This document shows positions 48,302 to 55,754 of a DNA stretch of 64,000 bases, piece by piece. Origin of the DNA: JAWLGZ01 sp041690635 (GTDB taxonomy: Bacteria > Pseudomonadota > Gammaproteobacteria > Thiohalomonadales > Thiohalomonadaceae); contig JAWLGZ010000003.1 of assembly GCA_041690635.1 (NCBI GenBank), positions 558,001 through 622,000 of the forward strand, read 5' to 3'. A program made the position numbers and the translations under genes. The number at the start of each line of letters is the position of its first letter. The first letter of the stretch is position 1. Under the pieces are notes generated by a model, which was given only the letters and a program-made list of their open reading frames with translations, did no database searches and was not told where the DNA came from.

Positions 48302-50278
48302 TCAAACCACCCGGTCGTTGCCGCCGTCCACCGGCAGCTGCGCGGCGGTGGTTTTGGCGAACAGGGGGCCGCACATCTCGGCGGCCAGCTCGGCCACATC
48401 GCGGCTGGTCACCTCGGTGCGCAGCAGGTTGTTGGTCTTGTACGCCTCCACGGTGAGGCCGTAGTGGGCGGCGCGGGCGGCCAGCACCTCCTCGGTCCAG
48501 ATGCCGGTGTCAAAGACGGCGTTGGGGTGCAGGGTGTTGATGCGGATGTTGTCGGCGCCCCACTCCAGCGCCGCCACCCGCATCAGCTGGTTGAGCGCCG
48601 CCTTGGAGGCGGAGTAGGCGGCGGCCCCCGGACCGGGGGCCGGTACGTTCTTGGAGCCGATCACCACCACCCGGCCGCCGTTCGGCGCCAGCTTGAGCAG
48701 CGGATGGGCCTCCCGCAGCAGGGTCAGGTTGGCGTCCAGGTTGACCGCCATCACCCGCCGCCACTCCCCATCCTCCAGCTCGGCGATGCGCCGCCCCGGC
48801 GGGAACATCCCGGCGTTCAGGATCAGCATGTCGAGGCCGCCGAAGCGGTCCACCGTCGCCTCCAGCGCCGCCTCCAGTGCCGCCGGATCAGTCACGTCCG
48901 CCACCCGCCCCAGATAGCCGGGGCGCTCATGCAGGGTGGTGACGGCCGGGTCGCGGTCGAGGCCCACCACCGCGGCACCGCGAGCGAGCAGCGAATCCAC
49001 GCAGGCGCGGCCGATGCCGGAGGCGGCGCCGGTGACCAGCGCCACTTCGCCGGTGAAGAGAGGCGGTTTGCCCCCCTTGCGCAGCTTGGCCTGCTCCAGG
49101 TCCCAGTACTCCATGTCGAACAGGTCGGACGGGGGCAGGGCCCGGTAGCCGCCCAGCGCCTCCGCCCGCTGGATCACCTCCATCGTGTGGCGGTAGATAT
49201 CCTCCACGATGGCCGCATCGCCCGCGCTGCGGCCGACGCTGAGCAGCCCCAGTTCCGGGTCGAGCACCACCCGCGGCGCCGGGTCGAGCATCGTTTTCGG
49301 CTCCTTCGCGCCGGGGGCGTGCGCCGCGAAATAGGCGCGGTAGTCGGCCACGTAACCGGCCACGTCGCGGCCGATGAGCGGCAGCCGCTTGGTACGGATG
49401 ACGTGGTCGGGGGTGGCCGGTCCGCGGGCGGCGATCGAGGTCAGGTCGTCGCGGCGGACGAAGGCGAGCGCCTCCGGTGTCGAGTCGCGGCGGAGCAGCA
49501 CCGGGGCGCCGGCCGTCGCCGATATCTCGCGCCGCAAGGCCGCCAGGGTCGATCGCAACGGCCCTGCGGCCGGGCGCTCGTCCGCCACCGGCAGCTCCCA
49601 GGCGTTCTGCGTCTTCAGGTAGGCCTCGGCGCGGCCCACCAGATCGATCATGCGGTCGTAGGAGGCTTTGGCCGTGTCGCCGAAGGAGAAGATGCCGTGG
49701 TTCATCAGCACCATGCCGACGGTCTGCGGCCCGGCCTCGGCAGCGAACCGTTCGGCGCAGAGGCGAGCCAGGTCGAAGCCGGGCATGACGTACGGGATTA
49801 CCACCACGCTGTCGCCGTAAATGGCACGGATGCGCGCCTCCCCGTCGGCGGTGTTGGTGACCGCCACCACCGCGTCGGCGTGGGTGTGGTCGACGAAGCG
49901 GTAGGGGAGGGTGGCGTGCAGGATCGCCTCCACCGAGGGGGCGGGGGCGTCGGCGCGGGTGGTCCGGGTCTTCAGCTCGTTGACCATCTGCGGGTCGGAG
50001 AGGGCGGGCAGTTGCGCCAGCTTGAGCAGGTGGTCCAGACGCACCGGGGCGAAGCCGGCCGCCTCGATGGTGGCCAAGTCCCAGCCGCTCCCCTTCACAT
50101 AGAGGAGCTCCTCCTCCTCGCCCACCAGATTGGTCTCGCGGACCTTGACCGAGGTGTTGCCGCCGCCGTGCAGTACCAGCGACGGGTCGCGCCCCAGCAG
50201 CCGGGAGCTGTAGACCCGTGCGGCGAGTGGGTCATCGCCGAATTCTGCCGCTTCCGCTTCATCCCACAGGTTGCGCAT
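48302..50278 (-). CDS. Bifunctional class II aldolase / short-chain dehydrogenase (RhaD-like fusion)
   Basis: This 658-residue protein carries an N-terminal class II aldolase domain: HGGGNTSVKVRE, the zinc histidines in FVDHTHADAVVAV and VLMNHGIFSFG. A C-terminal SDR domain starts at about residue 410: GEVALVTGAASGIGRACVDSLL nucleotide site, NAGMF and catalytic YSASKAALNQLM. Homologues are annotated as rhamnulose-1-phosphate aldolase/alcohol dehydrogenase. It should cleave a sugar phosphate and reduce or oxidise the product, but the true substrate is not evident. The start at 50278 (MRNLWDEAEAAEF) is the family N-terminus. Confidence 0.92.
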   Translation of the reverse strand: MRNLWDEAEAAEFGDDPLAARVYSSRLLGRDPSLVLHGGGNTSVKVRETNLVGEEEELLYVKGSGWDLATIEAAGFAPVRLDHLLKLAQLPALSDPQMVNELKTRTTRADAPAPSVEAILHATLPYRFVDHTHADAVVAVTNTADGEARIRAIYGDSVVVIPYVMPGFDLARLCAERFAAEAGPQTVGMVLMNHGIFSFGDTAKASYDRMIDLVGRAEAYLKTQNAWELPVADERPAAGPLRSTLAALRREISATAGAPVLLRRDSTPEALAFVRRDDLTSIAARGPATPDHVIRTKRLPLIGRDVAGYVADYRAYFAAHAPGAKEPKTMLDPAPRVVLDPELGLLSVGRSAGDAAIVEDIYRHTMEVIQRAEALGGYRALPPSDLFDMEYWDLEQAKLRKGGKPPLFTGEVALVTGAASGIGRACVDSLLARGAAVVGLDRDPAVTTLHERPGYLGRVADVTDPAALEAALEATVDRFGGLDMLILNAGMFPPGRRIAELEDGEWRRVMAVNLDANLTLLREAHPLLKLAPNGGRVVVIGSKNVPAPGPGAAAYSASKAALNQLMRVAALEWGADNIRINTLHPNAVFDTGIWTEEVLAARAAHYGLTVEAYKTNNLLRTEVTSRDVAELAAEMCGPLFAKTTAAQLPVDGGNDRVV

Positions 50279-50358
50279 GCGCCTGAGCCTTTGTTTCCTG
50301 ATTAGGGGCGCTATGGTAGCGGGCCGTTCCACGGGCGTCATTGCGTGACGGTCCCCTC

Positions 50359-50390
50359 CCGCTCGTGGCATTCTCTTATGGCCACAGCGG
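50359..50390 (+). repeat. Hairpin just upstream of the luxR-type start
   Basis: CCGCT-C-GTGGC (50359-50369) and GCCACAGCGG (50381-50390) pair with one bulged base around an 11-nt loop. It ends 7 nt before the luxR ATG, so it could limit ribosome access. Confidence 0.45.
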
Positions 50391-50397
50391 ATATCCC

Positions 50398-51129
50398 ATG
50401 CAGGAACTTATTCCCCACATTCTCGCCTGCCAAACGCTCGGTCAGGTGGAACGGATCGTCACCGGACTCGGTGACCGGCTCGGGTTCGAAAACGCCCTCT
50501 ACGGGGTGCGGATGCCGAACTCCTTCGTCGAGGCGGTGACTATCCGCATCGACAACTTCCCCCCCGAGTGGATGGCGCGCTACGAGGAGCGCGCCTACTA
50601 CCGGGTGGACCCGGTCGTTGCGCACTGTGCCCGCAGCCTCATCCCCTTGCGCTGGGGTCGGTTCCTTGCAGCGGCATGCGAGCCGGCCGTCGTCACCCTC
50701 TTCGACGAGGCGGAGTCGTACGGTATTCGGGCCGGTTTGGCGCTGGGTGTCGGCGGCAGCCCCACCGGCGAGCGCGGGATGATCTGTCTCGCCACCGGCC
50801 GCCCGGACGAGGCGATTGGCGAACAGGTACGCCGGGCCGAGCCGCAGCTGCTGACTCTGGCCCCCTACATCCATGAGACCGCCCGCCGCATACTGCTGCC
50901 GCAGGTGTTCTCGGAGGTGGACTTCAATCTCACCTCACGGGAACGGGAGTGTCTCCTGTGGGTGGCGGAGGGGAAAACCAGTTCCGAACTGGCGGAACTG
51001 CTGAACATCAGCGAGGTCACCGCCATCTTCCACCTGAAGAATGCCCTGACCAAGCTCGGCGCCCGGAGCCGTGCCCAGGCGGTCGCCCGCGCCGTCCTGC
51101 TCGGTATCCTCGAACCCGGCTGGCGTTGA
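50398..51129 (+). CDS. LuxR-family quorum-sensing transcriptional regulator
   Basis: This 243-residue regulator has an N-terminal autoinducer-binding domain. The conserved positions of acyl-homoserine-lactone receptors are present in PPEWMARYEERAYYRVDPVVAHC and LIPLRWGR: Trp, Tyr, Asp-Pro and the later Trp. The C-terminal LuxR helix-turn-helix is LTSRERECLLWVAEGKTSSELAELLNISEVTAIFHLKNALTKL. It therefore probably binds an acyl-homoserine lactone. No luxI is in the window, so it may be a solo receptor. It is followed by a lux-box-like dyad and a methyltransferase-like gene on the same strand. The start at 50398 has no clear ribosome site. Confidence 0.92.
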   Translation: MQELIPHILACQTLGQVERIVTGLGDRLGFENALYGVRMPNSFVEAVTIRIDNFPPEWMARYEERAYYRVDPVVAHCARSLIPLRWGRFLAAACEPAVVTLFDEAESYGIRAGLALGVGGSPTGERGMICLATGRPDEAIGEQVRRAEPQLLTLAPYIHETARRILLPQVFSEVDFNLTSRERECLLWVAEGKTSSELAELLNISEVTAIFHLKNALTKLGARSRAQAVARAVLLGILEPGWR

Positions 51130-51247
51130 CACCATATCGGGCGGTCTTCGTCGCGACAGTCCGGAGGGTGCAGAGGGTAAGGCGGCATCTTTCGTGCCGG
51201 CCGAAGAAAAAACCGTGCATCCTAGCAAAAATTCCACGCAATTTGAC

Positions 51248-51263
51248 CTATCAGACCTGATAG
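51248..51263 (+). promoter_or_regulatory. Lux-box-like dyad CTATCAG-AC-CTGATAG
   Basis: This is a perfect 16-bp palindrome with the CT-N12-AG spacing of LuxR/LasR-type boxes. It lies 67 bp upstream of the methyltransferase-like ATG and 118 bp after the luxR stop, with TTGACC overlapping its left edge (51243-51248) as a possible -35. The most likely ligand is the LuxR protein encoded just upstream. No strong -10 box is visible. Confidence 0.55.
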
Positions 51264-51329
51264 TTACGTGCCCCGGGCGGAACGGGCAGACTGTCGTCTC
51301 CCCGCAGGCTGTACGCCGTTGAGGCCGTG

Positions 51330-52199
51330 ATGGACACGATTACCAGCCAACGTTTTGCAACGGACGCCGATCCTCTCGCCCTGAGCGGGCGCACGCCCCC
51401 GCGTCTCAACGCGGGCGTGGGGCAGACGACCTTGCCTGTTTGGTGGCCGCTTTCTTCCAGGCCCGCGACGGCCCGTGGCGAGAAGGGGTCCGGGTCGGTG
51501 CGCGGGGGGAGACCTGCCTGTGAGCCGGCACCGATCGAGGCCGCCAAGGCGTGCCTCGAACGGGTTGCGGCACTGGAATTCGTCGCCCCTGCGGGGGCGG
51601 GGGAGCGCAGCCTGGAGGTGGGCGGCTGGCACACTGTTGCCCCGTGTGCCGAACGGGGGTTCGAGGCGCACGCGGCGGTCTCGTCACCGGTACTCGCCCA
51701 TGATTGGCGAACCGAGCTGGCCCGGCACGGGTTTGGGCCGGAACGCGTTCTGGAGTTCAACCGGCCGCACTTTCCATTTGTCGACGGCGGCCTGGCCCTG
51801 ATTACCTGTTTGGGCGGGTTGCTGGATCGAGCGGCAGAACGGGGTGCCATGCTCCGCGAATTTGCGCGTCTCCTTAGGCCGGGAGGTACCCTGATCGCCT
51901 CCGTTTGGGCCTCCGGTAGTTTCTCCGCCTCATTACCGACCGGCGGGGCCGGATTCCTCACGCCACGCAGCCCGGACCTGGCTGCCCTGTTCAGCGACTT
52001 GGCGGACGTGGGGTTGCAGTGTGAACGACACACCTACGCCGTCTGCCTGTCGACCGGCAATCTCGGTGTGATGCTCGGGGGCGGTCGTATTGCAACCCGC
52101 CTGGCGCGACTTACCTCTCTCGATCGCGAGATGCGGCAACTGTTTCCGGGCATGAAGGGGCAGGTTTTCGTGCTCCTGGCCAGAAAGGTAACCCGATGA
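51330..52199 (+). CDS. Divergent class I methyltransferase-like protein
   Basis: This 289-residue protein has a C-terminal two thirds resembling a SAM-dependent methyltransferase of the type-11 kind: VLEFNRPHFPFVDGGLALITCLGGLLDRAAE and MLREFARLLRPGGTLIASVWASG, then a lid and PGMKGQVFVLLARK. The glycine-rich SAM motif I is poorly preserved (RSLEVGGWHTVAP instead of DxGxGxG), so activity is doubtful. The first 70 residues are Pro/Gly/Arg-rich and low complexity, and the real start might be later. It lies directly downstream of the lux-box-like dyad. Confidence 0.55.
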   Translation: MDTITSQRFATDADPLALSGRTPPRLNAGVGQTTLPVWWPLSSRPATARGEKGSGSVRGGRPACEPAPIEAAKACLERVAALEFVAPAGAGERSLEVGGWHTVAPCAERGFEAHAAVSSPVLAHDWRTELARHGFGPERVLEFNRPHFPFVDGGLALITCLGGLLDRAAERGAMLREFARLLRPGGTLIASVWASGSFSASLPTGGAGFLTPRSPDLAALFSDLADVGLQCERHTYAVCLSTGNLGVMLGGGRIATRLARLTSLDREMRQLFPGMKGQVFVLLARKVTR

Positions 52200-52213
52200 C
52201 TTCCCGTTTGCGG

Positions 52214-52301
52214 GAGCGCGCCCTCTTCCGGCGACCGCCGGTGGCAGCGCGGAAACCGGCTCCGCATCCCCGGTTTCCGTCTCTGTCAGAGGGCGTCGCT
52301 C
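52214..52301. terminator. Nested large stem-loop after the methyltransferase-like gene
   Basis: The outer arms GAGCGCGCCCTCT (52214-52226) and AGAGGGCGTCGCTC (52288-52301) pair with one bulge. Inside, GGAAACCGG (52251-52259) and CCGGTTTCC (52270-52278) form a second perfect stem. CCTCTTTTC follows. The position 15 bp after the stop and the U-rich tail fit a terminator, although the span is long. Confidence 0.45.
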
Positions 52302-52328
52302 CCTCTTTTCACCAAGGCATCGCCTGAT

Positions 52329-52670
52329 ATGGCGCCTTACCTCCATGCCGAAGCGTGTCTCCAATCGCTGGAGATTCGGATCGGGCGGTTGGTCGATGTC
52401 CAGGCCTTTCCGGTGGAGCCCGAGCCGGCCTACAAGATGTGGATCGATTTCGGCGAATACGGGGTGAGGCGCGCCTGCGCCCCTCTGGCCCGCAGTTACG
52501 CCGCAGGCGATCTGTTTGGCCGAACAGTGGCGGCGATTATGAACCTGCCGCCCCGGGACTGCGCCGGCTTTCTGACCGAGGCGCTGGTGCTTTCGGTCAA
52601 CGATGCGGACGGCCGTCCCGTTCTGCTGGCGCCCGACGTCAACGTTCCCCTCGGACAACGCATCGGCTGA
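52329..52670 (+). CDS. csaA: CsaA-like tRNA-binding domain protein
   Basis: This 113-residue protein is one EMAP/OB-type tRNA-binding domain: LEIRIGRLVDVQAFPVEPEPAYKMWIDFGEYGVRRACAPLA, then VAAIMNLPPRDCAGFLTEALVLSV and VLLAPDVNVPLGQRIG. CsaA proteins act as chaperone-like tRNA-binding dimers. Length is right for CsaA. It stands alone; the 3-prime neighbour is convergent. Confidence 0.9.
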   Translation: MAPYLHAEACLQSLEIRIGRLVDVQAFPVEPEPAYKMWIDFGEYGVRRACAPLARSYAAGDLFGRTVAAIMNLPPRDCAGFLTEALVLSVNDADGRPVLLAPDVNVPLGQRIG

Positions 52671-52723
52671 CCGGAGGCGAGGTTTACCCTCACCCCGCGC
52701 TTCCCTCACGGTTTCGTATTCGT

Positions 52724-53170
52724 CTACGCGGGTGCCCCGGGCGAAGGTGTATCCCTCGGGTGCTGCCGCTTCACCACGTCATAGGCGAACTTTGCCAGTG
52801 CCCCGACCAGGAACTCCGAGTCAAGACGTGGCGTCATCGGTTGTTCACTCCAGTCCGGGTCGGTGTGGCGATTGAACTCCTCGTCCCGGCTCTCACGATA
52901 ACGGATGCGAGGCAGCACCGATTCCATCGATGCGGCGAAGACGCTGTCCACCGCTGCCGGGCTGATCCCGACGATCTCGGCGATCTCTCCCGGTGTCTTG
53001 CCGGTCTCTTCTGCCAGCACCAGGATGTAGGCCGACTCCATCAGCGGCTTCAGAATCGACTGTTCTCCGTGCCGTACCAGCATTTCGGGCCCCCCGGCCT
53101 CCCGGATGGCCTGCCGGAAGATATCCATTGCCCGCTGATCCACGGGTGCAGGTGATACCGGTTGCTGCAT
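52724..53170 (-). CDS. Protein of unknown function
   Basis: This 148-residue soluble protein has GGAGGAG upstream of the ATG. It has a helix-turn-helix-like stretch, AEETGKTPGEIAEIVGISPAAVDSVFAA, near residues 53-80, and a C-terminal LVGALAKFAYDVVKRQHP helix. No clear family. It might be a small regulator, but the pattern is not strong enough to call. Confidence 0.6.
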   Translation of the reverse strand: MQQPVSPAPVDQRAMDIFRQAIREAGGPEMLVRHGEQSILKPLMESAYILVLAEETGKTPGEIAEIVGISPAAVDSVFAASMESVLPRIRYRESRDEEFNRHTDPDWSEQPMTPRLDSEFLVGALAKFAYDVVKRQHPRDTPSPGAPA

Positions 53171-53322
53171 GATCGCGCTCCTCCTCTCTCGCGCCCGACA
53201 GGCGCTCGCCTAATTCGAACAGTAGTCCCGATCCACCATCTTGCACCCCGACCGGATTGGACTTAACTGACAGCAGATACCGGATCATCCCGGCTTGCTC
53301 GCGCACCAAAGGGAGGTGAGAC

Positions 53323-53676
53323 ATGCGACAGGGACTCTGGCAGGACTGGGTCAACATGGTCCTGGGCATCTGGCTGTTCATCGCGCCGTTTTTCGGTATC
53401 GGCATGGGAAGCGAGGCGGCGGTCTGGAACTCCTACATCCTCGGTGTGGCGATCTTCATCGTCGCGCTGGCGGCGGTTTCGCGGCCGCAGCGGTGGGCGG
53501 AGTGGACCAACCTTATCCTCGGCATCTGGCTCATCATTGCGCCCTTCGCCCTTGGCTTCACCGAATACGCGGGCGCCATGTGGAACCAGATCATCGTCGG
53601 CATCCTGGTTGGCGCCGATGCCCTGTGGGCGATGCAGACCCCGGTGCACAAGACCGCACCACAGCAACACCGTTAA
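53323..53676 (+). CDS. SPW-repeat membrane protein
   Basis: This 117-residue protein has two repeats of the SPW type: WQDWVNMVLGIWLFIAPFF and WAEWTNLILGIWLIIAPFALGF, each with W, a short gap, a G-x-W and a final P. Four hydrophobic helices are expected. SPW proteins occur near stress and redox genes; function unknown. GGAGGTGAG lies upstream of the ATG. Confidence 0.88.
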   Translation: MRQGLWQDWVNMVLGIWLFIAPFFGIGMGSEAAVWNSYILGVAIFIVALAAVSRPQRWAEWTNLILGIWLIIAPFALGFTEYAGAMWNQIIVGILVGADALWAMQTPVHKTAPQQHR

Positions 53677-53837
53677 TGCACTCCACGCAGCCGAACGGCC
53701 GGGGATGCCCCGGCCGTTTCGTGTGCGGCAAGGCAGGTCGACTGCGCCGCAACTGCCCCTCCCCGGACATGCGCCGCGTGCTATGCCTCCCCTAGGGGGC
53801 GGAAAGCAAGAGAGCCGAAAGGAGTCATCGCGCACGT

Positions 53838-55754
53838 ATGGCCACGCGGCTGAGGAGACGGCATCCAATCGGTGCCGAGATTACGGCGCGAGGCGTTCAT
53901 TTCCGTGTGTGGGCGCCGGAGCGGCGCAAGGTGGATGTGGTGCTCGATCCCGAAGGGGAGGCGATTGTCCGACCGCTCAAAGTGGAGAGCGGCGGCTACC
54001 ACTCCGGCCTGGTGAGCGAGGCACGGGAGGGCACCCTCTATGCATTTCGTCTAGAGGAGGACCCGCACCACCTGCCGGATCCGGCCTCCCGGTTTCAGCC
54101 CCGCGGGCCCAATGGCCCATCACAGGTGATCGAACCGCGCGCCTACGCCTGGGAGGATACCGACTGGCGCGGGCCGGATCCCGAACGGCAGGTGATCTAT
54201 GAACTGCATGTGGGCACCTTTACCGAGGAGGGGAACTGGATGGCTGCGGCCGCCCAGTTGCCCGACCTCGCGCGACTCGGCATCACCCTCATCGAGGCCC
54301 TGCCGATCGCCGATTTCACGGGACGGTTCGGCTGGGGGTACGACGGGGTGGACCTGTTCGCACCGACGCGCCTGTACGGCCGGCCCGACGATCTCCGCGC
54401 CTTTGTCGATGCCGCCCACCGGCTCGGCCTCGGTGTCATCCTGGACGTGGTCTACAACCACTTCGGCCCGGATGGCAGCTACGTCTACCGGTTCTCGCCC
54501 TGGTACCACCACCCGACACGTACCACCGACTGGGGCAAGGCGGTCAACTTCGACGGTCCGCACAGCGGTCCGGTACGGGAGTTCTTCATCACCAACGCCG
54601 CCTACTGGATAGATGAGTTCCATCTCGACGGTCTGCGCATCGATGCCACCCAGGACATCCACGACCGCTCACCGGAGCACGTGGTTACCGCCATCACTCG
54701 GGTCGCGCGCGCGGCGGCAAAGGGGCGACGCATCTATGTGGTGGCCGAAAATGAGCCGCAACGGTGCGAGTTGCTGGAGCCCGCAGAGCGGGGCGGTTGG
54801 GGCGTCGACGCCCTGTGGAACGATGACTTCCACCACAGTGCCAGCGTCGCGATGACCGGGCGCGCCGAGGCCTACTACTCCTGCCATCGCGGATCGCCGC
54901 AGGAGTTCGTGTCGGTGGCCAAGCATGCGTTGCTCTACCAGGGGCAGCACTACCCCTGGCAGAACAAGCGGCGGGGAACGCCGACCTACGGCATCCCCCC
55001 GTTCCGCTTCGTGAACTACCTGGACAATCACGATCAGGTCGCCAACTCCGGCCGCGGCTACCGGTGCCACATGACCACCAGTCCAGGACGCTACCGTGCG
55101 ATGACGGCGCTGCTGCTCCTCCTGCCGGGCACCCCGATGCTCTTCCAGGGCCAGGAGTATGCCGCATCGACCCCCTTCTACTACTTCGCCGATCACCGGG
55201 AGGCGATCGCCGAGAGCGTCAAGGCGGGGCGTGCCGCATTTCTTGCCCAGTTCCGCAGCCTCGCCAGCCCGCGTATGCAGAGCGTGCTTCCGGATCCGGC
55301 CGATCCGGACACCTTTGTGCGATCCAAACTCGACCACGGGGAGCGCCACCACCACCGCCAGACCTGGGAGCTGCACCGCAGTCTGCTGGCGCTGCGCCGC
55401 ACCGACCCCGCGTTCACCTGTCTTCGCCCCGGCAGTGTGGACGGTGCAGTCATCGGCCCGGAGGCCTTCCTCCTCCGCTACGGCTGCGGGGAGGCGGAGG
55501 CGCGGCTTGTGATGGTGAACCTCGGTACCGACCTGCAACTCGAACCGGCGCCCGAACCGCTGCTCGCGCCGCCGCGGGGCATGCGCTGGTCGATCATGTG
55601 GTCCAGCGAGGACCCCGATTTCGGCGGGCGCGGCATCGCCGTGCTCGGCAACGGCGAGAGCTGGTGGTTGTCCGGGCATGCGGCGGTGGTGCTCAGGCCC
55701 GAGCCGTGCCCCCCCGACGGGGAGGAGGGGTCGATATTCAAGGAGAGGTGCTGA
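53838..55754 (+). CDS. treZ: Malto-oligosyltrehalose trehalohydrolase, TreZ-like (GH13)
   Basis: This 638-residue GH13 enzyme would release trehalose from malto-oligosyltrehalose. It has an N-terminal beta-sandwich (IGAEITARGVHFRVWAPERRKV) and a catalytic barrel with YNHFGPDGSY, GLRIDATQDI (nucleophile Asp), VVAENEPQR (acid Glu) and FVNYLDNHDQVAN (Asp), plus a C-terminal beta domain. TreY, the partner making the substrate, is not in the window. The stop overlaps the start of the GH133 gene (TGATG), so the pair is one operon. Other GH13 branching-type activities are possible. Confidence 0.9.
   Translation: MATRLRRRHPIGAEITARGVHFRVWAPERRKVDVVLDPEGEAIVRPLKVESGGYHSGLVSEAREGTLYAFRLEEDPHHLPDPASRFQPRGPNGPSQVIEPRAYAWEDTDWRGPDPERQVIYELHVGTFTEEGNWMAAAAQLPDLARLGITLIEALPIADFTGRFGWGYDGVDLFAPTRLYGRPDDLRAFVDAAHRLGLGVILDVVYNHFGPDGSYVYRFSPWYHHPTRTTDWGKAVNFDGPHSGPVREFFITNAAYWIDEFHLDGLRIDATQDIHDRSPEHVVTAITRVARAAAKGRRIYVVAENEPQRCELLEPAERGGWGVDALWNDDFHHSASVAMTGRAEAYYSCHRGSPQEFVSVAKHALLYQGQHYPWQNKRRGTPTYGIPPFRFVNYLDNHDQVANSGRGYRCHMTTSPGRYRAMTALLLLLPGTPMLFQGQEYAASTPFYYFADHREAIAESVKAGRAAFLAQFRSLASPRMQSVLPDPADPDTFVRSKLDHGERHHHRQTWELHRSLLALRRTDPAFTCLRPGSVDGAVIGPEAFLLRYGCGEAEARLVMVNLGTDLQLEPAPEPLLAPPRGMRWSIMWSSEDPDFGGRGIAVLGNGESWWLSGHAAVVLRPEPCPPDGEEGSIFKERC

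Noticed and set aside
50279..50371. Upstream start for the aldolase/dehydrogenase at 50371
   Set aside because: The 31 extra residues are basic and unlike the family start MRNLWDEAEAAEF.
55064..55753. An upstream extension of the GH133 frame over treZ
   Set aside because: It overlaps the conserved treZ coding sequence and lacks family similarity; the real start follows the treZ stop with AGGAGAGG.
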